Below the pieces are notes generated by a model. That model was not told where the DNA came from and did no database searches. It saw nothing but the letters and a program-made list of their open reading frames with translations. A stretch of 64,000 nucleotides of DNA from Rhodoblastus sp963828185 (GTDB taxonomy: Bacteria > Pseudomonadota > Alphaproteobacteria > Rhizobiales > Beijerinckiaceae), in assembly GCA_963828185.1 (NCBI GenBank), contig CAWHDV010000002.1:124001-188000 (forward strand), given 5' to 3'. The translations under genes and the position numbers were made by a program. Position 1 is the stretch's first letter. Every line of letters begins with the position of its first letter. Of this stretch, positions 38,241 through 46,759 are shown in pieces.

Positions 38241-40309
38241 GGAGCCGGGAGCGCATTCTCTACGCCGGCGCCTGGCTGGCGCTGCTGAGCGCCGCGGGCT
38301 TGCTTTGGTTTCGCATCTATTTCAACTCGGATTCGCTGTTCCTCGAAAATCTTTGCAACGATCTCTTCAATCTTGGCGGGTCATGGAAGGATTGGCGTTT
38401 CCCGCCCGCGCCCGCCTATGTCCCTGATACATTGTTGTATTTTATCGGTTACTTTCTCTTTTCCAGCGCCCGGGCGCATATTTTCTTCGTTTCGGCCTGC
38501 CAGGCCGTTCTGCTCGCCTTGGCGTCGCTTTGGCTCGGGCGCGCCATACGCCCCAACCTTTCCGCGGCGGGGAGGACAGCAATCGTTGTGCTGGTCGCTG
38601 CCGCGACGCTGACCCAGGCGCATTCGGGCATGTGGCTGTATTTCTTCAGCACCAACAATCATTTCGCGGCGCTGCTGCTGGGACTTTGCGCCCTCGCCTT
38701 GCTGGCGTCGTTTCTGGAAACGCAGAAGCCGCTCGCCGGCCTCGGCTTCGCCCTGTGCCTGGCGGCGGCGGACATCTCGACAAGCCTGACGCTGATCGCC
38801 GTATTCGCGCCCCTCGGGCTACTGCTGCTCGCCGCGCTCGGCGATGCGTACCGCCATGACAGCGCGCTGGCGCCGCACCGCCGTCGCATCGGAATCGCGC
38901 TTATCCTGACGGTCTTCGGATTTGAGTTGGCGAAGGTCCTGGACCATCTGCTAACTTATAACAATCCACTCGACCATTCGCGCCTGGCGATGACGCCCGC
39001 AGCTGCGGCGGTTTCATTTCTCTATTTCCTGAAAGCTTCGCGGCAAGCCTTCGATCCGGCAAACCCCGCGACCTTTCTCTTCAGCGCGACGACCTTGGCG
39101 GCCTTCGGCTTCCTGCTTTCCATGCTCGCGAAGCGATTCCGCCTTCGTTTCGCCGAAGACGCCAGCCAAATGTCGGTCGAATTCGGCGCAGGCCGCCCGG
39201 CCGAGTGGAAGCTGACGGCCCTCGCCCTGTTCTTGCTCGCAGCGACGCCGATCACCCTGGTCGGCGCCCTCGTCTCGGGCGCAATAGTCGACCCGGCGTG
39301 CTACCGCTACTTCGCCCTGCCGATCGCCGTCGCCTTGCTATTGAGCGTATTGATCGTCGACAAGGCGGCGCAATCGCGCCCCGCCGTCTTCTCCGGCGCG
39401 ATCGCGCTCGCCGTTTTGGGGCTGCTCGTCGCCGCCGCGTCGGACTGGACGCACACGAGCCGGATCACGTCCATCGTCCAGCCCCAATCCACGAAACATG
39501 AAGACGAGGCGGCGGCCTGCCTCTCCAAACTGCGCGCCAAGGGAGTAAAACTGACCGCTGGCTTGGCGGATTACTGGTTCTCCCGAGGCCTGCGCTATCG
39601 ATTGGCGGAAACCTTGCCAATCACAGCCGTAACGCCCGACGACATGCCCCAATTCACGATGACGACCTTCGGCCCGGTCCGGCATCCCGAGCGCTACCAG
39701 GCCCAGACCGTCGATTTCGTCCTGGTGCGCCATGCAGTCGAGGGCGACGGCGTGCTGCATGCCTACCTCGGCAAGGCGCATTCGCTGCTTCCCCCCGGCT
39801 TTGCCATTTACCACTGCCCCGCCGCCCATATGGACGTCCATGTCTACGCCGGCGCAAGCCTCGACGACTATTACCGCCAGAATTTAGACTATCTCCGCTT
39901 CAAGAACGCACGTAACGGCAGCGTGGCTTTTCCGGCCCGGGAACTGGCAGGAGACACCGGACGCGCGGACAACGACACGCGCGTCGCCGAAGCGCCGGCG
40001 GACGCCGCGGGCTTCCTGACGCGCGGCCCCTATCGCGATCTGCTTCCCGGCCGCTACCGGATCGATCTCGCTTACGAGGGCGAGACGTCCGATGGCGCCG
40101 CCGTCGGCGCCTGGGATATCGGCGTCTATGACGACCCCGCCTCACCGACCACGCTTTTCCGCGGCGCTCTCATGCCCGCCAAACAGGGCGTCGCGACAGC
40201 AACCTTCGAAGCGCCGTCCCAAGGCCTGCTGAATGCCGAAGCTCGAGTGACTTTTTTTGGCGCCGGCCGGCTTCGGGTGAAATCTGTTAAGCTGACGCAT
40301 GTAAACTAA
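38237..40309 (+). CDS. large membrane protein, possible GT-C-type glycosyltransferase
   Basis: The 690-residue protein has about ten membrane helices in residues 1-400 and then a soluble, strand-rich domain of about 250 residues that should face the periplasm. After the first helix comes F-N-S-D-S-L-F-L-E-N-L, an acidic loop of the kind used by GT-C glycosyltransferases. I recognise no named family. The 4-base overlap with the preceding GT2 gene suggests a two-step unit in which GT2 loads a lipid carrier and this protein transfers the sugar outside. The C-terminal part may bind carbohydrate. The role is inferred from context. Confidence 0.65.
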   Translation: MRSRERILYAGAWLALLSAAGLLWFRIYFNSDSLFLENLCNDLFNLGGSWKDWRFPPAPAYVPDTLLYFIGYFLFSSARAHIFFVSACQAVLLALASLWLGRAIRPNLSAAGRTAIVVLVAAATLTQAHSGMWLYFFSTNNHFAALLLGLCALALLASFLETQKPLAGLGFALCLAAADISTSLTLIAVFAPLGLLLLAALGDAYRHDSALAPHRRRIGIALILTVFGFELAKVLDHLLTYNNPLDHSRLAMTPAAAAVSFLYFLKASRQAFDPANPATFLFSATTLAAFGFLLSMLAKRFRLRFAEDASQMSVEFGAGRPAEWKLTALALFLLAATPITLVGALVSGAIVDPACYRYFALPIAVALLLSVLIVDKAAQSRPAVFSGAIALAVLGLLVAAASDWTHTSRITSIVQPQSTKHEDEAAACLSKLRAKGVKLTAGLADYWFSRGLRYRLAETLPITAVTPDDMPQFTMTTFGPVRHPERYQAQTVDFVLVRHAVEGDGVLHAYLGKAHSLLPPGFAIYHCPAAHMDVHVYAGASLDDYYRQNLDYLRFKNARNGSVAFPARELAGDTGRADNDTRVAEAPADAAGFLTRGPYRDLLPGRYRIDLAYEGETSDGAAVGAWDIGVYDDPASPTTLFRGALMPAKQGVATATFEAPSQGLLNAEARVTFFGAGRLRVKSVKLTHVN

Positions 40310-40328
40310 GATCGGAGACGCAGAATCC

Positions 40329-41105
40329 ATGCTCAATATTGTCGTTCCGATGGCTGGGGCCGGAAGCCGTTTTGCAAAAGCCGGCTACAAGGATCCGAAG
40401 CCGCTGATACCGATCTTCGGCGAACCGATGATCCGGGTGGCGATCGAGAACCTGCGCCCGAGCGCGCCGCATCGCTTCATCTTCATCTGCCAGCGCGCCC
40501 ATCTCGACGCTTTCGGCCTGTCCGAAAAGCTGCGGCAATGGGGCGGCCCCGCGACCATTGTGGCGGAAGTCCCGGACCTCACCGAAGGCGCCGCCTGCAC
40601 AGTGTTGACGGTGAAAAAACTGATCGACACCGACGCGCCGCTGATGATCGCCAACTGCGACCAATATGTCGATATGGACATGGACGACTATCTCGCCGAG
40701 ATGGCGCGCCAGCGCCTCGACGGCATGATCATGACCCTTGCCTCCAGCGACGCCAAATGGTCCTACGCCGCGCTCGACGGCGAAGGCCATGTGACCGAAG
40801 TGGCCGAGAAAAAGGCCATTTCGCCGCACGCCACGGTGGGCGTCTACAATTTTGCGCGCGGCCGGGATTTCGTCGCCGCGGCGGAGCGAATGATCGCCCG
40901 CAACACGCGCGTCAATAACGAGTTCTACGTCGCGCCCGCTTACAATCTGATGGTCGAAGGCGGCGCGAAGATCGGCGTCTACGGCATAGGCGCCGAGGCC
41001 GACGGCATGTACGGACTCGGCACGCCCGAGGATTTCGAACTTTTCCTTACCCTGCCGGTCGCGCGACGGTCGGTTTCCTTTGCTCGTAAAGCGTTGGCGT
41101 CATGA
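40329..41105 (+). CDS. sugar-phosphate nucleotidyltransferase
   Basis: The 258-residue protein has the nucleotidyltransferase start M-A-G-A-G-S-R-F-A-K-A-G-Y, the sugar-binding K-P-L-I-P-I, and M-I-A-N-C-D-Q-Y as the metal-binding site. It should activate a sugar phosphate or similar metabolite with an NTP; the product is not deducible. It heads a set of four genes with 4-8 base overlaps (40329-42664). Its C-terminal half is similar to the gene at 41745 (G-V-Y-N-F-A-R-G-R-D-F versus G-A-Y-W-F-A-H-G-R-D-F), showing an ancestral duplication. Confidence 0.82.
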   Translation: MLNIVVPMAGAGSRFAKAGYKDPKPLIPIFGEPMIRVAIENLRPSAPHRFIFICQRAHLDAFGLSEKLRQWGGPATIVAEVPDLTEGAACTVLTVKKLIDTDAPLMIANCDQYVDMDMDDYLAEMARQRLDGMIMTLASSDAKWSYAALDGEGHVTEVAEKKAISPHATVGVYNFARGRDFVAAAERMIARNTRVNNEFYVAPAYNLMVEGGAKIGVYGIGAEADGMYGLGTPEDFELFLTLPVARRSVSFARKALAS

Positions 41106-41752
41106 TCAAGGCGGTCATTTTTGACATGGACGGCGTCCTGATCGACGCCAAGGAATGGCATTACGAGGCGCTCAATCGCGCCCTGCGGTTGTTCGGGCAC
41201 GAAATCAGCCGCTATGAGCATGTCACGCTCTATGACGGCCTGCCGACCCGAACCAAGCTCGACATGCTGTCACGCCATCGCGGCCTGCCCAGCGGCATGC
41301 ATGGCTTCATCAACGAAATGAAACAGGCCTACACGGCCGACGCCATCCACAGCTATTGCCGCCCCTTGTTCACCCATGAATACGCCCTGTCGCGGCTGAA
41401 GGCGATGAATTACCGCATGGCGGTGGCCTCCAATTCGATCCGCGCCAGCGTGCTGTCCATGCTGCATCGAGCGGCGCTCGACATTTACATGGAGTTCATG
41501 CTGTCCAACGAGGACGTGGCCAATGGCAAGCCCGATCCGGAAATCTATGTCAAGGCGATCGGCATGCTCGGCTTGCAGCCCGAGGAATGTCTGATCGTCG
41601 AGGACAACGAGAATGGCGTCAGGGCCGCGCGCGGTTCGGGCGCCCACGTGTTGCAGGTGCACGACGTGTCCGAGGTCAATTACGAAAACATATCCGGACA
41701 AATCGCGGCCTTGGACGCCGCGGCCGCGGCCAGGCGGTCGGCCCATGGCTAA
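41102..41752 (+). CDS. HAD-superfamily phosphatase (subfamily IA)
   Basis: The 216-residue enzyme has all HAD motifs: nucleophile in F-D-M-D-G-V-L-I-D-A, motif II V-A-S-N-S, motif III Lys in N-G-K-P-D-P-E-I-Y, and motif IV V-E-D-N-E-N-G. It resembles beta-phosphoglucomutase-like sugar-phosphate phosphatases. The 4-base overlap with the nucleotidyltransferase suggests a job in the same pathway, perhaps removing a phosphate from the sugar intermediate. Confidence 0.87.
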   Translation: MIKAVIFDMDGVLIDAKEWHYEALNRALRLFGHEISRYEHVTLYDGLPTRTKLDMLSRHRGLPSGMHGFINEMKQAYTADAIHSYCRPLFTHEYALSRLKAMNYRMAVASNSIRASVLSMLHRAALDIYMEFMLSNEDVANGKPDPEIYVKAIGMLGLQPEECLIVEDNENGVRAARGSGAHVLQVHDVSEVNYENISGQIAALDAAAAARRSAHG

Positions 41753-42347
41753 CGCTCTCATCTTCGTCGCTTCGGACACCAGCGGACCCAATCTCTCCGC
41801 CCGTCTCGACGCCTGCGCAGCGCTGGCGTCGCAAAACCTCATCGTCGTCATGTGCGCTGACGCAGTGCGTAATCTTGCGCAAGCCGAACTGGACGCTCTC
41901 GCCGCCGTTTCCGCCAATGTGATCCTTTCGCCCTCCGAACCGCGGGGGGAAGCCTGCTCCGCCCTGCTCGCCTCGGAGTGGATCGACGGCGACAGCGAAC
42001 TCGTCGTAGCCGACGCCAACGCCGGGCGGATCGACCTCGTCGCCATGTCCGCCTATTTCCGTGGCGCCAATTACGACGCCGGCCTGGCCAATGAAGCGCA
42101 GGCCAATGTGAGGCTCGACCACCGGGGCCACGTCATCGAAGTCGTGCATAAAAAACCTGGCGCCGCCGAGCCGCACGCGGGCGCTTACTGGTTCGCGCAC
42201 GGCCGCGATTTCCTGCGCGCGATCCAGGCGATGATTCGCAAGAACCCCAATCATTCCGGGCGCTACGACATCTGCCCGGCGTTCAACGAATTGGTGCTGG
42301 AAAACCGCGCCATCGGCGTCTATCCGCTGGGGGCGGAAGGGGCATGA
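41745..42347 (+). CDS. truncated nucleotidyltransferase-like protein (pseudoenzyme?)
   Basis: The 200-residue protein aligns with the second half of the nucleotidyltransferase at 40329 (shared G-A-Y-W-F-A-H-G-R-D-F, P-A-F-N-E-L, I-G-V-Y-P-L), but it lacks the N-terminal G-x-G-S-R loop and the K-P-L motif. A V-V-A-D-A-N-A segment takes the place of the metal-binding N-C-D. It is therefore unlikely to catalyse transfer and could be a regulatory or scaffold subunit. It overlaps the HAD gene by 8 bases and the cupin gene by 4. Confidence 0.7.
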   Translation: MANALIFVASDTSGPNLSARLDACAALASQNLIVVMCADAVRNLAQAELDALAAVSANVILSPSEPRGEACSALLASEWIDGDSELVVADANAGRIDLVAMSAYFRGANYDAGLANEAQANVRLDHRGHVIEVVHKKPGAAEPHAGAYWFAHGRDFLRAIQAMIRKNPNHSGRYDICPAFNELVLENRAIGVYPLGAEGA

Positions 42348-42664
42348 GGACCGCGCGGCTGAACGACATGGTTAAGGGCTGGTTCGTCGGCGGCTTTTCG
42401 CCGACGGCCTTCGCCACCGAGGCCTGCGAGGTCGCGGTCAAGACCTACAAGGCCGGGGAGAGCGAGGCCGCGCACTATCACAGGATCGCCACGGAAATCA
42501 CGCTGGTGCTGCAAGGCCGGGTGCATATGGCGGGACGGGAATGGAGCGCCGGCGACATTATCGTGCTCGATCCCGGCGACGTCTCAGCATTCGAGGCGCT
42601 GACCGACGCCGTCAATGTGGTGGTGAAAATCCCTGGCGCGCTGGACGACAAGTTCATGGCCTGA
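42344..42664 (+). CDS. small cupin protein
   Basis: The 106-residue protein is a single cupin domain: A-A-H-Y-H-R-I-A-T-E-I (metal ligands H, H, E), V-L-Q-G-R-V-H-M-A-G, W-S-A-G-D-I-I-V-L-D-P-G-D. Small cupins in sugar clusters are often isomerases or binding proteins. The ATGA overlap with the preceding gene makes it the last member of the four-gene set. Confidence 0.82.
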   Translation: MRTARLNDMVKGWFVGGFSPTAFATEACEVAVKTYKAGESEAAHYHRIATEITLVLQGRVHMAGREWSAGDIIVLDPGDVSAFEALTDAVNVVVKIPGALDDKFMA

Positions 42665-42722
42665 GCCGTTCGCGCGCCGCGGCGCTGAAAGTTGCGGCTG
42701 GAAAGCCCTTCCATTTCGCGCG

Positions 42723-43922
42723 ATGATGGCCCGGATGAGCGTGGGCCCCTTTCGCATCCGCCAGATCGACCGCATCGGCGCCGTCAAGGCCGCCGACTGG
42801 GACGCCTGCGCCAATCCCGCCAGCCCGGCCGCCACACCGTCCCTGACGGGCGAAAAATTCAATCCCTTCCTGACCCACGCCTTCCTCGACGCGCTGGAGA
42901 CCTCCGGTTGCGTCGGCGGCAGGACCGGCTGGTATCCGGCGCATGTGCTGGTCGAGACGGCGGAGGGGAGGCTCGCGGCCTGCGCGCCGGCCTATTTCAA
43001 GACCCATTCGCTCGGCGAATATGTCTTTGACCAAGGGCTGGCCGAGGCGTTTTCTCGCGCGGGCGGCGATTATTACCCGAAGCTGCTGGTCGCCGTGCCC
43101 TTCACGCCGGTCCCCGGGCGTCGTCTGCTGGTCGCCGACGGCGCGCCGCCGGGGGCGGCCGAGGCGCTCGTTGTCGGCCTGCGGGCGTCGGCGGAAAACG
43201 CCAGCGCTTCATCGCTGCACGTCAATTTCCCCGACGCGCGCGACACGTTGCTGCTGCAAAATTCCGGCCTGCTCCTGCGCAAGGGCCAGCAATTCCATTT
43301 CTTCAATCGCGGCTACCCGACTTTCGACGATTTCCTCGGCAGCCTCGCCTCGCGCAAGCGCAAGGCGATCCGCAAGGAGCGCGCCGAAATCGCCGCCGCC
43401 GGCTTCGAGATCGAATGGGCGACCGGCCGTGATCTCACCGAAGCGCATTGGGACGCGTTTTTCGACTTCTACCTGGACACCGGCGCGCGCAAATGGGGCC
43501 GCCCCTATCTCAACCGCGCTTTTTTTTCGACCATCGGCGCCGCCATGGCCGACCGGATTCTGCTGGTGCTGGCGCGCCGCGACGGGCGCCCGGTGGCGGG
43601 CGCGCTCAATCTCATCGGCGACGATGCGCTCTACGGCCGCAACTGGGGCGCGCTCGATCAGGTTCCGGGCCTGCATTTCGAACTGTGCTACTACCAGGCG
43701 ATCGAATTCGCGCTGTCGCGTGGCCTGGCCCGGGTAGAGGCCGGCGCGCAGGGCGAGCACAAGCTTTCGCGCGGCTATGAGCCTGTGGAAACCTATTCGG
43801 CGCACGAATTCGCCGACAAGCGCCTCGCCCGCGCCGCGGCCGATTTCTTCCGACGCGAAGCCCAGGCCGTCGACATGATGATCGAGGACTACGCCGAGCA
43901 CGCGCCTTTTCGCAAGCAGTGA
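42723..43922 (+). CDS. FemAB-like GNAT acyltransferase (DUF482)
   Basis: The 399-residue protein belongs to the DUF482/FemAB-like family. Family signs include N-P-F-L-T-H-A-F-L-D-A-L-E, Y-P-K-L-L-V-A-V-P-F-T-P-V-P-G-R-R-L-L, H-V-N-F, the charged S-R-K-R-K-A-I-R-K-E-R and G-R-N-W-G-A...F-E-L-C-Y-Y-Q. It is thought to act as an aminoacyl- or acyl-transferase on cell-envelope or amino-acid substrates; the true reaction is unknown. ATGs at 42723, 42726 and 42735 are possible starts. The stop codon lies in a direct repeat. It is loosely spaced (58 bases) from the sugar operon. Confidence 0.85.
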   Translation: MMARMSVGPFRIRQIDRIGAVKAADWDACANPASPAATPSLTGEKFNPFLTHAFLDALETSGCVGGRTGWYPAHVLVETAEGRLAACAPAYFKTHSLGEYVFDQGLAEAFSRAGGDYYPKLLVAVPFTPVPGRRLLVADGAPPGAAEALVVGLRASAENASASSLHVNFPDARDTLLLQNSGLLLRKGQQFHFFNRGYPTFDDFLGSLASRKRKAIRKERAEIAAAGFEIEWATGRDLTEAHWDAFFDFYLDTGARKWGRPYLNRAFFSTIGAAMADRILLVLARRDGRPVAGALNLIGDDALYGRNWGALDQVPGLHFELCYYQAIEFALSRGLARVEAGAQGEHKLSRGYEPVETYSAHEFADKRLARAAADFFRREAQAVDMMIEDYAEHAPFRKQ

Positions 43923-43943
43923 CATCTGCGCAAGCAATGACAT
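43911..43943 (+). repeat. direct repeat over the FemAB-like stop codon
   Basis: CGCAAGCAGTGACAT (43911-43925) recurs as CGCAAGCAATGACAT (43929-43943) after a 3-base spacer. The first copy includes the TGA stop at 43920-43922. Confidence 0.85.
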
Positions 43944-44008
43944 TGGGCGCTTGACCGCGAGGCTGCCGTTCGGCACGTTCGCCGAACCCCTCTCGCCGGA
44001 GCAAGCCG

Positions 44009-44443
44009 ATGTCCGTCGCCTATGACGCCAACAATATTTTCGCCAGGATTTTGCGCGGCGAAATTCCCTGCGAAAAAGTGTTCGAGGACGAGGCCGTCAT
44101 CGCCTTCATGGACGTCATGCCGCGCGCCGACGGGCATGTGCTGGTGTTGCCGAAAGTTCCAGCCAGGGGATTGCTCGACATACCGCCGGAGGCCCTTTCG
44201 GCCCTGATCCTGCGCGTGCAAAAACTCGCGCGCGCCGTCAAGAAGGGCATGGGCGCCGAGGGCGTTACGCTGCACCAGTACAACGAGGCGGCGGGCGGCC
44301 AGAGCGTGTTCCACCTGCATTTCCACGTCATGCCGCGCTGGGAGGGCGTCGCCCTGCGCGCCCATGCGGGACGCATGGCCGACGCCGCCGTGCTGAAGGC
44401 TCATGCCGACAAGATCCGGGCGGCTCTGGCTGCCGAAGACTGA
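44009..44443 (+). CDS. HIT-family nucleotide hydrolase (HinT-like)
   Basis: The 144-residue protein has the histidine-triad motif F-H-L-H-F-H-V (about residues 98-104) and the HinT-like beginning N-I-F-A-R-I-L-R-G-E-I-P with F-M-D-V-M-P. Such enzymes hydrolyse purine phosphoramidates, including adenylated lysine made by aminoacyl-tRNA synthetases. CGGAG lies 9-13 bases before ATG 44009. It is convergent with azlD. Confidence 0.92.
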   Translation: MSVAYDANNIFARILRGEIPCEKVFEDEAVIAFMDVMPRADGHVLVLPKVPARGLLDIPPEALSALILRVQKLARAVKKGMGAEGVTLHQYNEAAGGQSVFHLHFHVMPRWEGVALRAHAGRMADAAVLKAHADKIRAALAAED

Positions 44444-44446
44444 AGC

Positions 44447-44800
44447 TTAACCCACCCAATGCCAGGCGGAAAACACGATCACCGCCTCGCCCGCCAGGAT
44501 CGCGACGAACACGGAGCGGCCGCCCGCGAAAAAAGCCAGCATCGACACGCCGATCGCGACGCAGCGCGCCCAGATAGGCACGATGGCCAGGTCGCGCGAG
44601 GGTAGCAGCACGATCTTCGCCACGACGCCGACCAGCAGCACCGTGGCGACGCTGCGCACGAACAGGAAAAGCTCTGATCCCTCGTCGATGCGCCTCGAGG
44701 CGAACACGCCGAGCGTACGCCAGACCTCGCTCGGCAGAAAGCCGAACAGGATCAAGGCCAGATAGGGCGCGATCGCCGGATCGCCCAAAAGGCGGGTCAT
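44447..44800 (-). CDS. azlD: AzlD-type branched-chain amino-acid exporter subunit
   Basis: The 117-residue protein has four membrane helices and the AzlD-like sequence L-I-L-F-G-F-L-P-S-E-V-W-R and R-C-V-A-I-G-V-S. With AzlC it forms an exporter for branched-chain amino acids. The start ATG 44800 overlaps the azlC stop by 4 bases. The open frame extends further upstream in antisense to azlC and is not used. Confidence 0.83.
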   Translation of the reverse strand: MTRLLGDPAIAPYLALILFGFLPSEVWRTLGVFASRRIDEGSELFLFVRSVATVLLVGVVAKIVLLPSRDLAIVPIWARCVAIGVSMLAFFAGGRSVFVAILAGEAVIVFSAWHWVG

Positions 44801-45567
44801 GCCGCCCGCCTCGCGAAATAGCCGATCAGCCAGGCGGAGCCGCCGCCGACCAGCGCCAGGACGGGCAGGTCGAAGCCGCCGCCGACGAACCTCTGTGTCA
44901 AGGGCGCCAGCACCGCGCCAAACAGCATGGCCAGCCAATCGGCGCCCGACCGCGCCGACCGCGCCGTGGTGGCGAGAAAATAGATCGGCGACAGCATCAT
45001 CAGGCCCGCCCCGAGCGGCCTCGGCAACGAACCGGTCAGCCAATAGCCGAGGCCGGTGGAGAAGGTCGTCAGGCCCATGCACGCCGTGGCCATGCCGAAG
45101 AAAAACGGCGCGCGATCGTTCCTGTCCATGTCGGGCAGGCGACGCAGCGATTCGGCCCAGACCGTGACGGCGACGAAATGGGAGGCGGCGACGAGCGTCG
45201 AAAGCCGCGTTTGCGGCCGCCGCAGCATCGGCAGGACGGACAGGCACATCGGCAGCAGCCGGACCGAGGAAAGGCTGACGGCGAGCCCTATGGCGGGCGG
45301 CGCGGTCTTCGCGGCCATCAGCCCGAAGAACAGCAATTGGCCGGGACCGGCCCATACCAGGAGCGTGGAAAGCACGGCCGCGCCGATCGGAAAGCCCGCC
45401 GCCCGGGCGAGCCCGCCGACGCCCATCAGGGAAAGCGCGACATAGAAGGCCGGCCCGGCCAAGGCGACGCGGACGCCCGCCAGATACCAGCGCAGCAGAG
45501 GGGTCCGCCTGGAAGGTTCCGTCGCCGCCCGATCGATCAAGTCGGATCTCGCCCTTGGGGGCCTCAC
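44797..45567 (-). CDS. azlC: AzlC-type branched-chain amino-acid exporter
   Basis: The 256-residue membrane protein has about seven helices and AzlC features: A-G-P-G-Q-L-L-F-F-G-L near residue 75, S-V-R-L-L-P-M-C-L-S, and H-F-V-A-V. It should export branched-chain amino acids or related compounds with AzlD. The GTG start overlaps the stop of the Fnr-type regulator (GTGA), and its own stop overlaps azlD, so three genes form one operon fnr-azlC-azlD. Confidence 0.87.
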   Translation of the reverse strand: MRPPRARSDLIDRAATEPSRRTPLLRWYLAGVRVALAGPAFYVALSLMGVGGLARAAGFPIGAAVLSTLLVWAGPGQLLFFGLMAAKTAPPAIGLAVSLSSVRLLPMCLSVLPMLRRPQTRLSTLVAASHFVAVTVWAESLRRLPDMDRNDRAPFFFGMATACMGLTTFSTGLGYWLTGSLPRPLGAGLMMLSPIYFLATTARSARSGADWLAMLFGAVLAPLTQRFVGGGFDLPVLALVGGGSAWLIGYFARRAA

Positions 45568-46370
45568 ACTTCGGCGAGATGTTCCAGCCGCGCGACATCA
45601 AGCAGGCGGACGCCGTCGGGCACGATGACAATGGTCTTTTCGCGCGCCATCCGGGTCATCATCCGGCTGACCGTTTCGACCGTCAGGCCGAGATAGTCGC
45701 CGATGTCGAGGCGCGTCATCGGCAGCGGCACATGGACGGAAGGCCCGTGGACGCGAGCGTAGCGATTGCGCATGCCGATCAGGAAAGCGGCGATCTTTTC
45801 CTCCGCCGTGCGGCGGCCCAGCACCACCATCTGTTCCTGCGCCAGCGTCAATTCGTGCCCGGCCATCTCCATCAGCCGGCGCATCAGGCGCGGCTTTTCG
45901 TCGAGCAGTTCGGAAAAGCCTCCGTGTGAGAACTGGCACAGTTTAACCGGCGTCAGGGCGTCGGCGGTAAACATGTGCGTCTTCTCGAAGGCGAGGCCGA
46001 GGAAGTCGCCCGGCATGGCGAAGCCGACGACCTGGCGACGACCGTCCGGCAGGAGCTTCGACAGGCGCAGGGCGCCCGACGTCAGGTTGCAGACAAAGGT
46101 CGCATCCCGCCCCTGTTCGAACAGGGTCGCCTTGGCGGGCAAAGCAACAGTGCGGCCGATCCTCTCGAGCGATTCGAATTCGTCGAGCTCAAGCGCGCTG
46201 CACACGCTCTGGCCCTTGACGTCGCAGTCGGCGCAATCGAGGCCCGAGCCTTGCGCGGGCTTGTGCGGCGGGCAGCAGATGGAGCGCACATTGGCTTCCG
46301 CGCGGCCGAAAATCGTATCGACCATTACCTTTTCGGCCAACGTTTCCAAAATAGTCTCCTGCACGCCCAC
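45564..46370 (-). CDS. Crp/Fnr-family regulator with four-Cys oxygen-sensing motif
   Basis: This 268-residue regulator resembles FnrL/FnrN. The N-terminal cluster motif is C46-x2-C49-x7-C57, and C145 (V-K-L-C-Q-F) fills the place of the fourth ligand of E. coli FNR, so an oxygen-labile [4Fe-4S] cluster is expected. The cAMP-binding-like barrel covers about 65-175, and the recognition helix reads L-T-V-E-T-V-S-R-M-M (the E..SR of FNR-type boxes). A perfect FNR box lies 69 bases upstream. The start could be GTG 46370 or ATG 46325. It heads an operon with azlC and azlD. Confidence 0.92.
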   Translation of the reverse strand: MGVQETILETLAEKVMVDTIFGRAEANVRSICCPPHKPAQGSGLDCADCDVKGQSVCSALELDEFESLERIGRTVALPAKATLFEQGRDATFVCNLTSGALRLSKLLPDGRRQVVGFAMPGDFLGLAFEKTHMFTADALTPVKLCQFSHGGFSELLDEKPRLMRRLMEMAGHELTLAQEQMVVLGRRTAEEKIAAFLIGMRNRYARVHGPSVHVPLPMTRLDIGDYLGLTVETVSRMMTRMAREKTIVIVPDGVRLLDVARLEHLAEV

Positions 46371-46438
46371 CCCGGCGGAAAGGTCAATCGATCAAAGAGC
46401 ATTTGACCTTATCACGCAAGCTGGGGGGGCGAAAGTTT

Positions 46439-46452
46439 TTGATCCGCATCAA
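46439..46452. promoter_or_regulatory. FNR/FixK box
   Basis: TTGATCCGCATCAA is a perfect TTGAT-N4-ATCAA palindrome. It is 69-82 bases before the Fnr-type gene's start and about 300 bases before nadK, so autoregulation of the regulator is the most likely role. The rest of 46371-46759 holds nothing else I recognise. Confidence 0.85.
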
Positions 46453-46759
46453 GGACAAGGCGCAAAGCGCTTCGTTGTGTCCAGTTGACTCCAGCAGGCT
46501 TCCAGTACAGCCGGGGAGTCGATCCGCGCGCAAAAGTCCCGATTTTCCGGCAGAGCGGGCGCGTGACGCGATTCGGAAAAATGGCAGGCGCCGATGCAAA
46601 CCGCCGCTTGCTCGCATGCTGCATCGCACCTCCGTATTTATACCTAGGCTGATCCCGTGGCGCGATGCTCCGCCTAAAGGCGCTGAGCCCGCGCCTTGCC
46701 CCGACCGGCGCCTTCGCCTATTGCTTGGGTCCAGGTTTCGACGGCGGCGAACGAGCGAA

